DNA of 64,000 bases from Colletotrichum lupini (Eukaryota; Ascomycota; Sordariomycetes; Glomerellales; Glomerellaceae). Each line of letters opens with the position of its first letter. Within the stretch, counting starts at the first letter, position 1. Of this stretch, positions 12,991-25,206 are shown in pieces. Where the stretch lies: contig NC_064680.1 of NCBI RefSeq assembly GCF_023278565.1, positions 2,728,001 through 2,792,000 on the forward strand, in the 5' to 3' direction. A program made the translations under genes and the position numbers. The notes under the pieces are model-generated. The model saw only the letters and a list, made by a program, of their open reading frames with translations. It did not search any database and was not told the origin of the DNA.

Positions 12991-13190
12991 TGTTGGTATC
13001 CCTATCACAGGGATATTGGTTGATTGGTTCGAACCGTGTGTTGACGAAGTAGGTCAATTGACTATATAATCTGCTGCGTAGGTGTAAAAGGGAGGTTCCA
13101 ACCGTAGGTTGGGCAGGCTGCGATAATCGGAAGTAGGGCCCTAATTGGCCCCTGCGCAGTCGGCCGTACGCCGCGGTCGAATTAGACTTC
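12991..13190 (-). repeat. Solo copia LTR, minus orientation, split by a nested element (left portion)
   Basis: It is the reverse complement of the 205-bp copia LTR seen at 5384, 44724 and 51040, starting with intact TGTTGGTATCCC. Unlike those copies it still holds many CA and TG dinucleotides. Its last 10 bp are found at 38168-38177 (TAATCTAACA), because another element inserted here and duplicated ACTTC. The whole solo LTR is flanked by AAACC at 12986-12990 and 38178-38182, which proves the two fragments were one insertion. Confidence 0.92.
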
Positions 13191-13372
13191 TATCGTAATA
13201 GCTTTAACTATCCATAGACTTACCGTACGTTACGTAACTTTAGTTATATAATTACCAAGGCCTACTTCGCTCGTACCCTTTATATTAAAGCGAGCTTTAT
13301 ACTTATTTCTTATTTTTAATAAATAACCGTTCTCTTTATATATATTAATATTTTTATAATAATTTTATAATA
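13191..13372 (+). repeat. Left LTR (182 bp) of the 25-kb element
   Basis: Starts TATCGTAATAG, where the right LTR has TATTATAATAG (original TGTCGTAATAG). It aligns without gaps over its last 46 bp to 38117-38162 and over the full length to 37981-38162. Confidence 0.88.
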
Positions 13373-14769
13373 ATTATAAGTTTAGCTCTAACTTAGACCC
13401 TTAGACCTTTATTAAAAAGTTATTTTTTAAGGATTATAGTTTATTATATCCTTTTTTATAATATTATTTAATCCTTATTATATCCGTTAATCTTATTTTT
13501 AAACGAATTAATATTTTTTAAAAAGACTATTAATATTCCTAAGTAAAAGCTTAACTATTAGTAAAATTAGCTTAAATAATACTTTATTTTACAAGTTAAG
13601 GCTTAGTTAAAAAACGTTTAGGACTTACTAAACTTAGATAATTTTATTTTTTTATTAAATTTATTACTCTTTACTAAGTTTATTTTTTAATCGAGGAGTA
13701 TATTAAGATATAAAATATTATTTAAAATTAAGTATATAAAATAGCTTTAATTAAATATTAATAAAACCTTAAGGAGTTTACTTAATAATAAACCGAATAG
13801 TTAAGAAGCGAGGCTATGATTAAACCTTTAAATAAAAACGATTAAATTAAATAACTAATTATTTTAACAAAACTAAAGGTTATAATAACGAATTAAATAC
13901 GTTTTATTCAAGAATATACCTTTCTTATTTAGTAAACTATATTTAAAATAATCTCTTATTTATAAAAAAAAAGATCGTTCGAATTAATGAATCGTTAGAT
14001 TTTTTTATAATTACTTAAGAAATTTTAAAAAATACGAAAAAGGAGCTTATTAATTCCTTAAATTACTCTTTTTATATTATAATTAAGGTTCTTAAGTAAG
14101 AGTACGTACTACGTAACTCTAGTTTATTTATAATTATAAAAAAGGAATTTAATATAGTTATAAATAGGGCGAACTTTAATATTAATTTATTAACCTAAAT
14201 TAAAGACTTTTTTTTAGCTTATTATTAAGTAATATAACTTAAGCTATCCGAAGTTTAAGGGACCCTCGTTTTAAAAACCTTTTTTTACGTAATTATATAT
14301 TACTTTATTCTAAACTAGTTTACTTAAGAGCTTATTAAGATTATTAAATTAAAATAAAAAGGGGAAGCGATCTTTAATATAGGGTATTATACTAAGATTT
14401 TTAATAACTTTTTATATAAAAAGGCGGTATATAATAAGAGTTCTAAACGAACTCTTATAATATTTATAATATTAATAAGTTATTTAGATTTTTTTAAATA
14501 GAACGAAGCGACTCTTAACTCGTTTATTAATTATTTTTATAAAGGGACCTATTATTAAAAACTAATGAACTATATAACAATAGAGCTTATTTTAATAAAT
14601 AAAACGAAATTAGAATATATTTAGCTAGGCGCCGATAATACTTAGAAAATAATTTCTTATTTAAACTAAAAAGAGTATACTCACTTTTATACTAACCTTA
14701 TTTAAAAAGGCTAAATCTATATAAAACCCCTTTTTAAATAGAGTAATAATAACTAAGGTTATTTTAAAA
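13373..14769 (+). other. Internal region next to the left LTR, RIP-mutated
   Basis: Extremely AT-rich DNA with almost no CA or TG. By position it should contain the gag of the host LTR element, but I could not confirm a gag domain by reading through stops. It ends where the first 3.6-kb TIR transposon begins. Confidence 0.5.
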
Positions 14770-17700
14770 AAGGAATTAATAAGGACGTATAACGAATTAA
14801 TATAAATATATAGCTCTTAGGGACGTATAATATTCTCTATTTCTAATTAGTTTAAAAAAATAGTACCTCTTTATAAAAATAATAAAAGTAATTATATTAA
14901 TATAGCTATTCTTATTATCCTTTTTAACCTAAGCTTTAGTTTAAGATTTTTAAAAATAAAAATATTATTATAACCCCCGTACTTATTTAGAATTATTATA
15001 TTACTTATTTAAAATTTATAAATTTTAAATAAACTAATAATCTAAGTTTTTATAAATCTTAAATAAATAAAGCTTTTTTTATATTATATATTTAAAATAT
15101 ATAAGAAATAAATTATAATAACGTTTACTTAACTACTTTTTTCAATATAGTTATAATAATTTATTATTATTATAAACTACTTTTTATTAGCTCTATTCTT
15201 TTTTAAATATTAAGCTATATTAACTATTTATTTATATAATTCCTTATTATCCTCTTCTTATTAAAAATACTAAACCAGCTCTTTATTTATTACTAAAATA
15301 AGCTTAATATTTAGCTTTAACTTAGCTAACTTATTTTTTTTATAAACTTAGCTAGTATTAACTTATTTTTATTCTTAAATAAGTAGTTTTGTTTTTTATT
15401 ACTAATACTTTAATTATTATAAATAATATAGGTTTAATTAACTAACTAGCCTTTTTTAAATAAAGCTAATTATAATAAAATAGGTTATATTATATTCTTT
15501 AGCTTATTATAAAAGGATACAATAATTTTAAAGTTAAGGATTTAATAATATAAATTTAAAGAAAACGTTTTTTAAAAACGTTACTAAGAGTATACTTCTT
15601 ATTTATTAAAAATAATTAAATTAAATATTTTAAAATAGATTTTATAGTAATATAAGATACTTAACTTAATTAAAATAATATAATCTAAGTTATAAAATCC
15701 GAAGAGGTCTAAGAATAGCCTCTTACTAAATAATATTACTTCTTTTATAAACCAGCTTTACGTCCTAATTAAAATAAGATATTTTAAAAAAAGTATTATT
15801 CGAAATTTACTTAAGTATTTAAAACGAGTACTTATATACTCCTAGCTTATAAGTACCTCGTTTTTTATATAAGCTTAGTAAAAGTATAGTTCTTAATTAC
15901 TAATTATATTTTATATAATATTAATAAGCTAATATAAATAACTAAAATTATTTAAAAAATAACTTTTAATATTATTATTACTTAACTTAGTATTAGAAAT
16001 AATATAAGTACTAAAGTTTTAATATTTTTAAATAAAATAACGGGCCTATTATACTTTTAAAAATAAGTATATTACGTAAAAGTACTAAATGATTAGGTAT
16101 TAGTTATTAAACTTTTTATAGAGCTTAGTCTAGGCTTTTTTAAAAATATACTTAGTTTTAATAAAAATAGTAAGCTTTTATATTATAAAGACCTTACGAT
16201 ATATATAAAGGGGGGGCTTATTAATAAGTATATTAATATAAGCTTTATTTTTATTACTTAACGTAATTATTATTTATATTAATAAGTAATATTCCTAGTT
16301 ATTAAACCTATTATTATTATTATTATAACTACGGTTTTTAACTTATTTTTATTTAGCCCTAAGTATAATATTAAAATTAATATAGTAAATATAGAGTTAT
16401 TACTAAACGTCCGGGAACTACTTATTTAGTATAGTTTTTATTTATTTATTATAATTTATAATAATAATAATAGGGTAATAAATTAAGTATTAGTTTATAA
16501 GTTAGCGAGTACTTATTAAAAAAAACTGGAAACCCTCTAGTTTTTTATTATTATTAAAACTAAATACGGCGTTATAAATAGATTTAAAATAAGTTTACTT
16601 AATAATTCAAAAAAGAGAGAGCTTAAAACGATTAGTATTATAAGTATTATTAAAGCTAATTATTTTAAAGAATCGCTTTTATATTTAGAAATAGTAAGGA
16701 AAGGTTTAAATAAGGCTAATAAGGTAGTTTAGCGTATTATTTACTTATTTTATTGTATATAAAATATCTCGCTCGTTAAATAATTTAATTAACGCTATAA
16801 TTAATAAGTATTTAGCTAGTCTTTTTTAGTTTATATAAGCCTTGGTATTATAAATATTTTATTAAGTAAATAAGGACTCTAAGAATTATTTTTGAATAAT
16901 AATACGTATATTACGTACTTAAATCCTAACCCGTTAGCTTATAATTTTAATAATATCTTTAATTAGCTAAGTAAGTTTATAATAAGAAAGATATATAAAT
17001 ATTTTAAAACTAAGCCTATAGTTATATTAGTTATATTAGGGATTTTTATATTATTATAATAACTATTATTCCTCGACCTTAGCCTTAGTAATTAACTTCT
17101 ATTTATAACTATATTTTCGAGATTTTTATTATGTTAGACTTATATTATAGCTAGGCTTAGAATATTTATATTAATTATATTAAAATATATACTAAATATT
17201 CTTTTTATTTTACTTATATTTATAATATTTTATAATACTAAAGCTATTAATTTTAATAAAAGTATTAACTTAATTAAAAAGACTATTTCTTATTAGTTCT
17301 AAGCCGCTAGGAATTAGTAAGTTTAGGGTTTTATTTAAAAAAAGGGAAGAAGATTTATTATTTTAAGTATAATAAAAAGTTATAGTTTAAAAAAATAATA
17401 GATTTAAAAAAGGGTTTTATTATAAAAGTAAATAGAATAATAAGTTTATTTAAAAACCTTATGTTTTTTATTATAAATAGCTTTGCTTATATTATTAAAT
17501 AAGGCTAGTTATTAACTTTTTATTAATTTTAATAACTTATACAATAAGCTAAAAAATATTATTAAACTATTTTATAATAAGCTAAGTAAGTTATTAAAAT
17601 TTATTAAAAAGAAAAGAGGGACTAGGCTCTAATAATATTTAGGGGAGGGTAGTATACTAAGTAGTTTATATTTCTCTTAAAAATAGTATATAAAATAAAG

Positions 17701-18356
17701 TATAGGCTATTTAAACTCTTTATTAAAAAGGGGAGGACTATATATTAATAAGAATTAAGGAATAGTAAAAAGTTAAAAAATATTAGTTCTATTAAAGAAT
17801 TTCTAATTAAAATAAAAAGTTAGTTCTATTCTAATATATTAGTATAAATAGTAAAATAGTAATTACGCTTTTTATAATAGCTTAGGTAAAATATCGTTTA
17901 TTAAGCTATTATATATATAAGGATTATTAATTTTATAAAACTAATTAATACTAATATAGCTTTTATTTAAAATAGGAGATAATAATATATTATTATTATT
18001 AAAGCGTTAGCGTTTTATAAAATAGTTTTAATTATTTAAGTTATTAAATTAAGCTTAGTAACGTAGGCTTAGTATATAAGCTATTAAAAAAGCTATTTTA
18101 TAATATATAGATTAATATAGCTTTAAAAAAAAGAGGATATAAGACGCGTTAAGTTAATAATAGCTTCGTAATAAAGCTCCTTTAAAATATAATTATATAA
18201 AAAAAATTATAAAAAGGGATAGGTATTTTAAAAAAAAGTAATAGAATCTAAGTATATTAATAATAGATTTTTAAACTAATTAGAAATAGAGAATATTATA
18301 TATCCCTAAGAGCTATACGTCCGTATTAATTCGTTATGTATCCTTAGTAATTCCCT
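14770..18356. mobile_element. 3.59-kb TIR DNA transposon, copy 1, RIP-mutated
   Basis: Ends carry inverted repeats of about 85-90 bp (ideal start AGGGAATTAATAGGGACG), here at 14770-14857 and inverted at about 18270-18356. A second copy of almost the same length lies inverted at 25207-28791. TIR length and total size recall fungal Mutator-like elements such as Hop, but I could not recognise a transposase through the RIP damage, so the superfamily is open. A target duplication could not be fixed confidently. Confidence 0.75.
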
Positions 18357-20065
18357 TATTTAAATTAAGTCTTTTTTTAAACTTAATAAACTATTTTTAA
18401 TTTATATAGTTTCGTTATATTATATAAACGAGGCTATTTATAATTTCTTTTATATTAAGTCCTCTTTTTTTAAATTTAAAAAGTTACTCTTTTATACTAA
18501 CTAGGAGTCTTTATTTAATTCGTTTTTTAAAAAAGTAAAGTATGTTTTTTATAACGGGGTCCGTCTTAGCCTTTTTCTTTATATCTTTATAAATTTAAAA
18601 AAGTATTATAATATATTTAATATTATTTCTTTTAAAAATATAGGGTTAATAAGTAAGTAATTTTTTTTTATTACTAGGGTTTTAATAAGAAGTAGTATAA
18701 TATTATATCTTAATTATTCGTTATTTTTAAGTTATTTTAGGTACTATCCGGTTTATTTTTTACTATTTTAGTAAGTAAAATAGTTATTATCGTAGTAAGC
18801 TATTTATAAAAATTATTTATAAAGGACTTCTTTATTTATAATATTAGCTCGCTTTTCTAAGATAAGTTAATATTAAATACGTTTAGGTTATTAATAATCT
18901 CTAGCTATATATTTTATTTTATTATAGTTATAGTACTTAAAGTCCTTTTTTTAACGAGGTTTTTCGTATTTAATAATACTAAGGTCTATTAGTCCGCTAT
19001 AATACCGTATTATAGTAGTTATTAGTTTATACTTACATTTATTATTAAGTTTAGCTCGGTTATTTTAAGTATTTTATCCTTTTTATTTAAAGCGTCGTTC
19101 GTAAAATTAATTATTAATCTTAATTAACTATTATATTAATATAATTATAGAGTTCGTCTAGCTAGTCCTTACGAAAAAGATTATCCTTAACTTTTTCCTT
19201 TAGGCTATAATAAAAAGTTATTATAAGCGCGTTATTACCCTAATTAAGTTTAGAAATAATTTATTTTAATTTTAATATATACTTATTAGCTAATCCTTTT
19301 TATATAAGGGTTATAAGCCTTTATTTAGTAATTCGTTCTTTATTAAGGTTACTAAAGGTTCTTTTAAGCCTTTTTCGAACTTATTATAGTTATTAAAGAT
19401 TTTTTTAATATCTTCGTCCTAAATATTACGTTCGTTTTTAAAATAGTTTTTTATAAAAGGTTCGAACTAAGTAAGGGTATCTTTTTTAAAAAATAAAGCT
19501 ATATAATAAACCTTATTAACTTTAATAATAAAAAAAGTTCTATAGTAGCGTAAGTAGGCCTTAGTTTAAATAAGGAATTTTTAAAAAATATTTAAGGACC
19601 CGTTATAAAGTTCTAGTTTAGAATATTTAGCTCTAAGTATTAAAAGAGGTTAGAGTATTATGAGCTAAGCGTAAAGTTACTCGTTTTCATTCTTAAGTTT
19701 AAATATTATATTATATAACTACTAAATAGTAAGTATAGCTATCTTAGCGGGCTGCGCCGTATTATTATTATTAATAGTTAATATATTCGTACTATTTAAT
19801 TAGTTTTTATAAAATAAACTTACTAAATAAGAGTAATTAAAGTATTATAACTAGCTAGTTATAATAAGTATATTAATAAAGGTTAAGGCTACGAGTACTA
19901 AGTAAATAATATTATAATTATAAATAGCTTTTTTAAAACTATATTTATAAGTTATAAAATAAATAAGGCTTTAGTAATTAATCGTAATCTTATTAAAAGG
20001 GGTTTTTAATAAAACTAACTAAAAGCGATTATAAGATCTAATACTAAGTTAATTACTAAAAAAGC
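18357..20065. other. RIP-mutated unclassified sequence
   Basis: AT-rich, CA/TG-depleted. About 19830-20065 is repeated in inverted orientation at 24578-24820, directly outside the 317-bp LTR-like repeat in both places. The rest (18357-19829) has no counterpart that I can see in the window and no recognisable protein. Confidence 0.5.
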
Positions 20066-20382
20066 TATAAGAAGTTTATTTTTAAGCCTAGCTTAAGTTT
20101 ATACTATATATAAGTCCGCTTATAAATATATCCTTTATTAATAATTACTTTTATTTATTAAATAATTACTTAGTAAATACTAATAAGTAATTATTTAAAA
20201 TAATTATAATAATTACTTTATTACGTAATTACTACTTCTCATTTATATATAACTTATTTATAGTTCTTTTATTTTATAAAAGTTACTTTATATTCTTATA
20301 TTTTTATATATATAGTATACCGTAGCCGCTATAAGCTTGCGGGGCGGGCACTAGTCTTAGTTATATATATTAAGTTATAATA
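20066..20382 (+). repeat. 317-bp LTR-like repeat, copy 1
   Basis: Starts TATAAGAAG and ends AAGTTATAATA, compatible with a RIP-mutated TG...CA LTR. Copies of exactly 317 bp occur inverted at 24261-24577 and (after removing a 1,208-bp insertion with its duplicate) at 30066-31590. It contains TATA-like runs and a conserved GGGGCGGGC block near 20340-20349. The Ty3/gypsy gag begins directly downstream, so it may be that element's 5' LTR. Confidence 0.7.
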
Positions 20383-21833
20383 TATAACTCTAATTAAGAA
20401 TAACGAAAATATTGCCGCCTTTTAAAATATAGTTAACGAAGCTATAACTAACCTAAGAATTAAAAAAAGAGAAGTAAACGACTTAAAATAAGAAGTTAGA
20501 ACCCTCCGAGCCGCTATTGATATTATTAAGACTTTTATAAATAGATAAAAAAAACTTAAGCTTAATATACTTACTACTTTTAATAGAACTATTAAATATT
20601 TTAAGGGATTTCTAATTTAAATTAGAACTTATTAACCGTTCTATATTACTAATTTTTATAATAAACTAAACGAGTTATTTACGTAGTAACTTTCTTTAAA
20701 AAACGAGCCCTAAAATAGTTCGAGCCCTTTTAAAAAGAATTCCTTAGTAATAACGGTTATTTATTATACTATATAAAAAAAACTACGAATATTTTTAGTA
20801 ATATAATAGGATTCTAAAGCGCCCTTAAATCCCTATTTTAGGACCTTAATAAAAAGTAATAAGCTAAGAAAGACCTAGTTAACTTTTAATAAACTAAGTC
20901 CGCTTCGTACTACGTTACTAAGTTTAAAAAACTCATAGTACGACTCGATTTTATTAAAAAGACTTATATTTTTTTATTTTATTAAGGACTAAAAAATAAA
21001 GTTAAGGACGAACTTAGTAAAATAAAAATACTAATAGATTTTTTATATTATGTTAAGCTTATTATTAAAATTAATACTTAATTTTATAAACGACGTAAAG
21101 AAAAAGAAGAAGTACGACGCCCTTAAGCTAACGTTAATAAAAAATACTAAAGCTATAATAAACTACTAAGTAATTACTAAAATAACTTAAAAAACTAATA
21201 ATAATAAAGTACGTCTTATAAATAATATAAAGGACCTATAAACCTTAGCGTTACTAAATATAAAAAAGTATTAAAGAAAAAGGATTTTAAATATTATAAC
21301 TATAATAAACTAAGATATATAGCTAGAAACTACTAATAACCTAAGTATATTTAATACTAACTTATTTTAAAAAAGCGAGCTAATATTATAAATAAAAAAG
21401 TCCCTTATAAATAACTCTTATAAATAGCTTATTATAATAATAACTACTTTACTTACTAAAATAATAAAGAATAAATAGGATAGTACTTAAAGTAACTTAA
21501 AAATAATAAACGATTAGGATATAGTACTACTCTATTTCTAATTTAAACCCTAATAATAATAATAAAAAAAAAAAAGGGATACTTACTTATCGACCCTATA
21601 CTTTTAAAAAAAATAATATTAAATATATTATTATACTTCTTTAGATTTATAAAAATATAAAAATAAAGGGTAAAACGGACTCTATTATAAAAAATATACT
21701 TAACCTCCTTAAAAAACGAATTAAATAAAGACTCCTAGCTAATATAAGAAAATAGCTTTTTAAACTTAAAAAAAAAGGACTTAATATAAAAAAAAAAATT
21801 ATAAATAGCCTTATATATATAGTACGATAAGAT
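20383..21833 (+). mobile_element. Ty3/gypsy gag remnant, RIP-mutated
   Basis: Reading through RIP stops on the plus strand gives a retrotransposon gag: a segment with SFLKN/WFEP-like layout, then FYQGLKNKVKDEL, a typical gypsy gag motif (about 20.98 kb), then RRKEKEEVRRP, and a degraded zinc knuckle near 21.3 kb (CYNCNKLGH-like, with Cys codons changed to Tyr). No protease or reverse transcriptase follows, because a 1-kb repeat begins at 21834. It is non-functional. Confidence 0.7.
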
Positions 21834-22784
21834 CCCCCTAATAAAGTAATCCGCTAGAGCTATACTATATATTACGTATTAAGGAAAACTAGGTATATTG
21901 CGCTCTATACTTAATTACTAATTAAAATTAACTAACTCGACCGTTATTTTCTTTTTATTAATAGCTCCCGACCTTCCCCCGCATAAAGTCCTTTAAGTTC
22001 TAGCTATTTAGAGGGTAAGTTATACCTATTTTAATATATATAAAACCTCTTAATACTAGCCCGTATAAGTAACTAAATCTTATATTATATACTCTTTTTT
22101 ATTAAGGGTTAGGGGGCCCCTTATATATTCCTTTATATTTATAATATAGCTTATATTAAAGGGATTTCTAGCTTTATAAAGTATAATTTTTAAATTAGTA
22201 TTAATATACCGGATTTTAATATTTATATTAGCCCGGTTATTTACGGCGTTCGTATTATTACTTAGTTAAATTCCGTATTATTAAAAAGTATTTTACTAAT
22301 CCTTAAGTATACTTATATTAGTTATAATAGCTATAGCGTCGAGCTAGCTAAGGGCGCTTAGCCCGAGAGGGGTAGACTTATTAATAAGTATTTTTAAAAT
22401 AAGTTCTTATCGAAGTAATATTTTAACTAGCTAACTTCTTAACTAGTTATTTAACTAGCTATCTAAGTAGTAGTTTATGTATTAATAAGTTTATTTAGTA
22501 AATTTATTTAGTAAATTTATTTAGTTTAAATAGAGTAGCTTTAGGTAATATTAAAAGCGATAAGGATAAAGAAAATCTTTACGAGCTCTAAGTAGTAAAT
22601 ATTAGCCTGTTTAGCCCTTTTTTTAAAAACTTTTATGTTACTATTAAAATTTAGAACTTCTATAGTTAAGGGCCGCCTCTAACTATTACGGCCGACTATT
22701 ATAGCTAATTATTATAGCCGACTTTTATTATTAACTTTTTTAATTAGCGCTATTACGTAAAAAGTAGCTTATTTATTCTAAATT
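21834..22784 (+). repeat. 1-kb repeat family R1, copy 1 (3' truncated)
   Basis: Begins CCCCCTAATAAAGTAATCCG, matching the starts at 30171 and 35971. It is about 80% of a full copy and stops at the junction with the 640-bp element. It holds the 13-bp tandem unit TTTATTTAGTAAA about 2.8 times (22490-22525). Same orientation as the other two copies. Confidence 0.75.
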
Positions 22785-23424
22785 TGTTACGAAGGTAACT
22801 TTGTTTACCTTATTATTCGCCTTATTATCAATATTACGTAAGCAAACTATATACCATATTAATCTACGATTTCTGTAGATTATTATAGGTATTGATTATG
22901 TAAGCAATACTGCTTATATAAGCTTACGTAAGCAATGGAAAGTACTAGAAGGTAACTAAATAATCTGGAATTTACTCGAGGCGGAATTACGTACTACGAT
23001 TACGCATTCACTTACGTATACGCTTATTAATTATATTATAATTAATAAGCAATGGAGTATTCTAGTAGGAGGTTTTTATGCCTATATGTAGGCGTGTATT
23101 TGCCTACCTAGACCTTTCGTTAAGCAAGCAACTTCTCATATAGTAATTTAACTATATTACTCTCTTTATTACAAAAACCTCTTTTATATACGCTTATATC
23201 CCCTATATTCATATATTCTTGCTTCTATATGAATATTCACTCTTTATATTCTTTATAAGAATATCCCGCATGACCTCGTTAAAGCTATACGTGCTAGAGT
23301 ATTGCTTACATAATCAATACCTATAATAATCTACAGAAATCGTAGATTAATATGGTATATAGTTTGCTTACGTAATATTGATAATAAGGCGAATAATAAG
23401 GTAAACAAAGTTACCTTCGCAACA
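22785..23424. mobile_element. 640-bp element with 126-bp terminal inverted repeats, not RIP-mutated
   Basis: The left arm (22785-22910) and right arm (23299-23424) are inverted repeats of 126 bp with one visible difference (TGTTA versus TGTTG at the ends). CA and TG dinucleotides are frequent, in clear contrast to flanking DNA. The centre contains a near-perfect palindrome at 23022-23050. No open frame of useful length; it looks like a non-autonomous element (MITE). The flanks do not show a clear target duplication, and the right flank does not continue the R1 repeat, so superfamily and exact insertion history are open. Confidence 0.75.
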
Positions 23425-24260
23425 TATTATTATTAAACTAAACTAATTAAAATATAAAGTCGAACGAATTATTAATTATAGAGTTAAGAATAGAATATAA
23501 GAATTCCTAATTAAATAAAAAAACTACGGATATAAAAAAAATATATAAGAACTTATTACGAACCTCTAGAACTCTTAGGAATCCTTTTTAAAATATTAAA
23601 ATTAAAATTAAAATTAGAACTCTTAGTTATTATAGTATCTTAGTTAATCATCTTAAAAATACTACTAAATTATACTTCTTATATAATAACTAACTTATTT
23701 TTATTAATAATATTAAGAGGATTAGGGACTGCTTTACTCTTTTTAAATACTATCCTTTTTTCTTTTTAAAAACGATCTAACTTTAATAAAAACTAGTCTA
23801 TTTTAGTTTATATACGACGCAAAGCTTTTACCTATTTTTAAAATAAAAGCTCCTCTACTTCCTCTTCGCATTTTAACTTATTAGCCTTAAATAAAAAACG
23901 ATTTATTATAAGTACGATTAATATAAAAAATATATTAATAAGAAATAAAAAAAAGCTTATAATTATATATAATATTAATAGTTATATTATAAGAACGACT
24001 ATAACATATATACTCGTAATACTTTAATTTACCCTTTAGTATTTTATATTTTTACTTTAACGAACGATAGAACGAGTAAAGTATTATAATTTCGAATCCT
24101 CGCTCCTTAATTTTAAAAATAAGCTTTAATTAATAATATATTAAAAGTCTAATAAATATTTTAATATTGTTTTAAAAAAATTACTTAATAAGCCCTAACC
24201 TAGGCTAGAATAAGTTATTTATAAGTTTATAAAAATAAAACTTTTAAAAAAAAGACTTAA
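23425..24260. other. RIP-mutated sequence, unclassified
   Basis: AT-rich. One plus-strand frame reads with few stops and a Ser/Pro/Lys-rich composition (for example KKLLNKP near 24.18 kb), as in a gag-like disordered region, but I cannot name it. Confidence 0.4.
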
Positions 24261-24577
24261 TATTATAATTTAATATATATATCTAAAACTAGGGCCCGCC
24301 CCGTAGGCTTATAGCGGCTATAGTATACTATATATATAAAAATATAGGAATATAAAATAATTTTTATAAAATAAAAGAACTATAAATAAGTTATATATAA
24401 ATAAGAAATAGTAATTACGTAATAAAGTAATTATTATAATTATTTTAAATAAGCGCTTATTAATATTTATTAAGTAATTATTTAATAAATAAGAGTAATT
24501 ATTAATAAAAGATATGTTTATAAGTAAACTTATATATAATATAAACTCAAGCCGGGCTTAAAAATAGACTTTTTATA
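24261..24577 (-). repeat. 317-bp LTR-like repeat, copy 2 (inverted)
   Basis: Reverse complement of 20066-20382 with the same length; carries the conserved GCCCGCCCC block near 24295. Its outer flank (24578-24820) also matches the flank of copy 1 inverted. Confidence 0.72.
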
Positions 24578-25206
24578 GCTTCTTCAATAATTAACTTAAT
24601 ATTAAATTTTATAATCGTTTTTAACTATTTTTACTAAGAAGCCTTTTTAATAAGATTATAATTAATTACCGAAGCCTTATTTATTTTATAACTTATAAAT
24701 ATAGTTTTAGAGAAGCTATTTATAATTATAATACTATTTACTTAGTACTCGTAGCCTTAACCTTTACTAATATACTTATTATAACTAGCTAGCCGTAATA
24801 CTTAATAAAACTAATATTATAAAAAATAAGGTACTCTATCCTAAGCCCCTTCGATTTTATAAAAATATCATATATAATCCTCGTTCCCTTAGTAATAATA
24901 AAATAAGAGGCCGTTTTAAAATCTATATTCTCTAAACTATCGCTCTATTAAATAAAATCCAGCTCTAAAAGTAATTAGTTATTAATAAAATAAACGGTAC
25001 TATAATTATTTATAACTATATTTTTAAAAAAGAGGTATAGGTTAATAAAGGGGATAAAAAGAATAATAAAATTACTATTCCTATTCCCCTCCGTACTTAG
25101 CTTAGGGAGTAGACTAACGTTAATAATTATAATTACGATATTTAAAGAGTAGGTTCTTTTAAAATTCTTCTTATTACTTAGCTTATTAATTTTAATTATT
25201 TTTTAA
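24578..25206 (-). other. RIP-mutated retroelement fragment
   Basis: About 0.6 kb of CA/TG-depleted DNA between the 317-bp repeat and the second TIR transposon. The 240 bp next to the repeat match 19830-20065 inverted. On the minus strand it follows the integrase region once the TIR transposon is removed, so it may be the linker after integrase; no domain is identifiable. Confidence 0.4.

Noticed and set aside
22785..23424. Interpreting the 640-bp element as a solo LTR (it starts TG and ends CA)
   Set aside because: 126-bp inverted arms are not expected of an LTR, and the 5-bp flanks (AAATT and TATTA) do not match.
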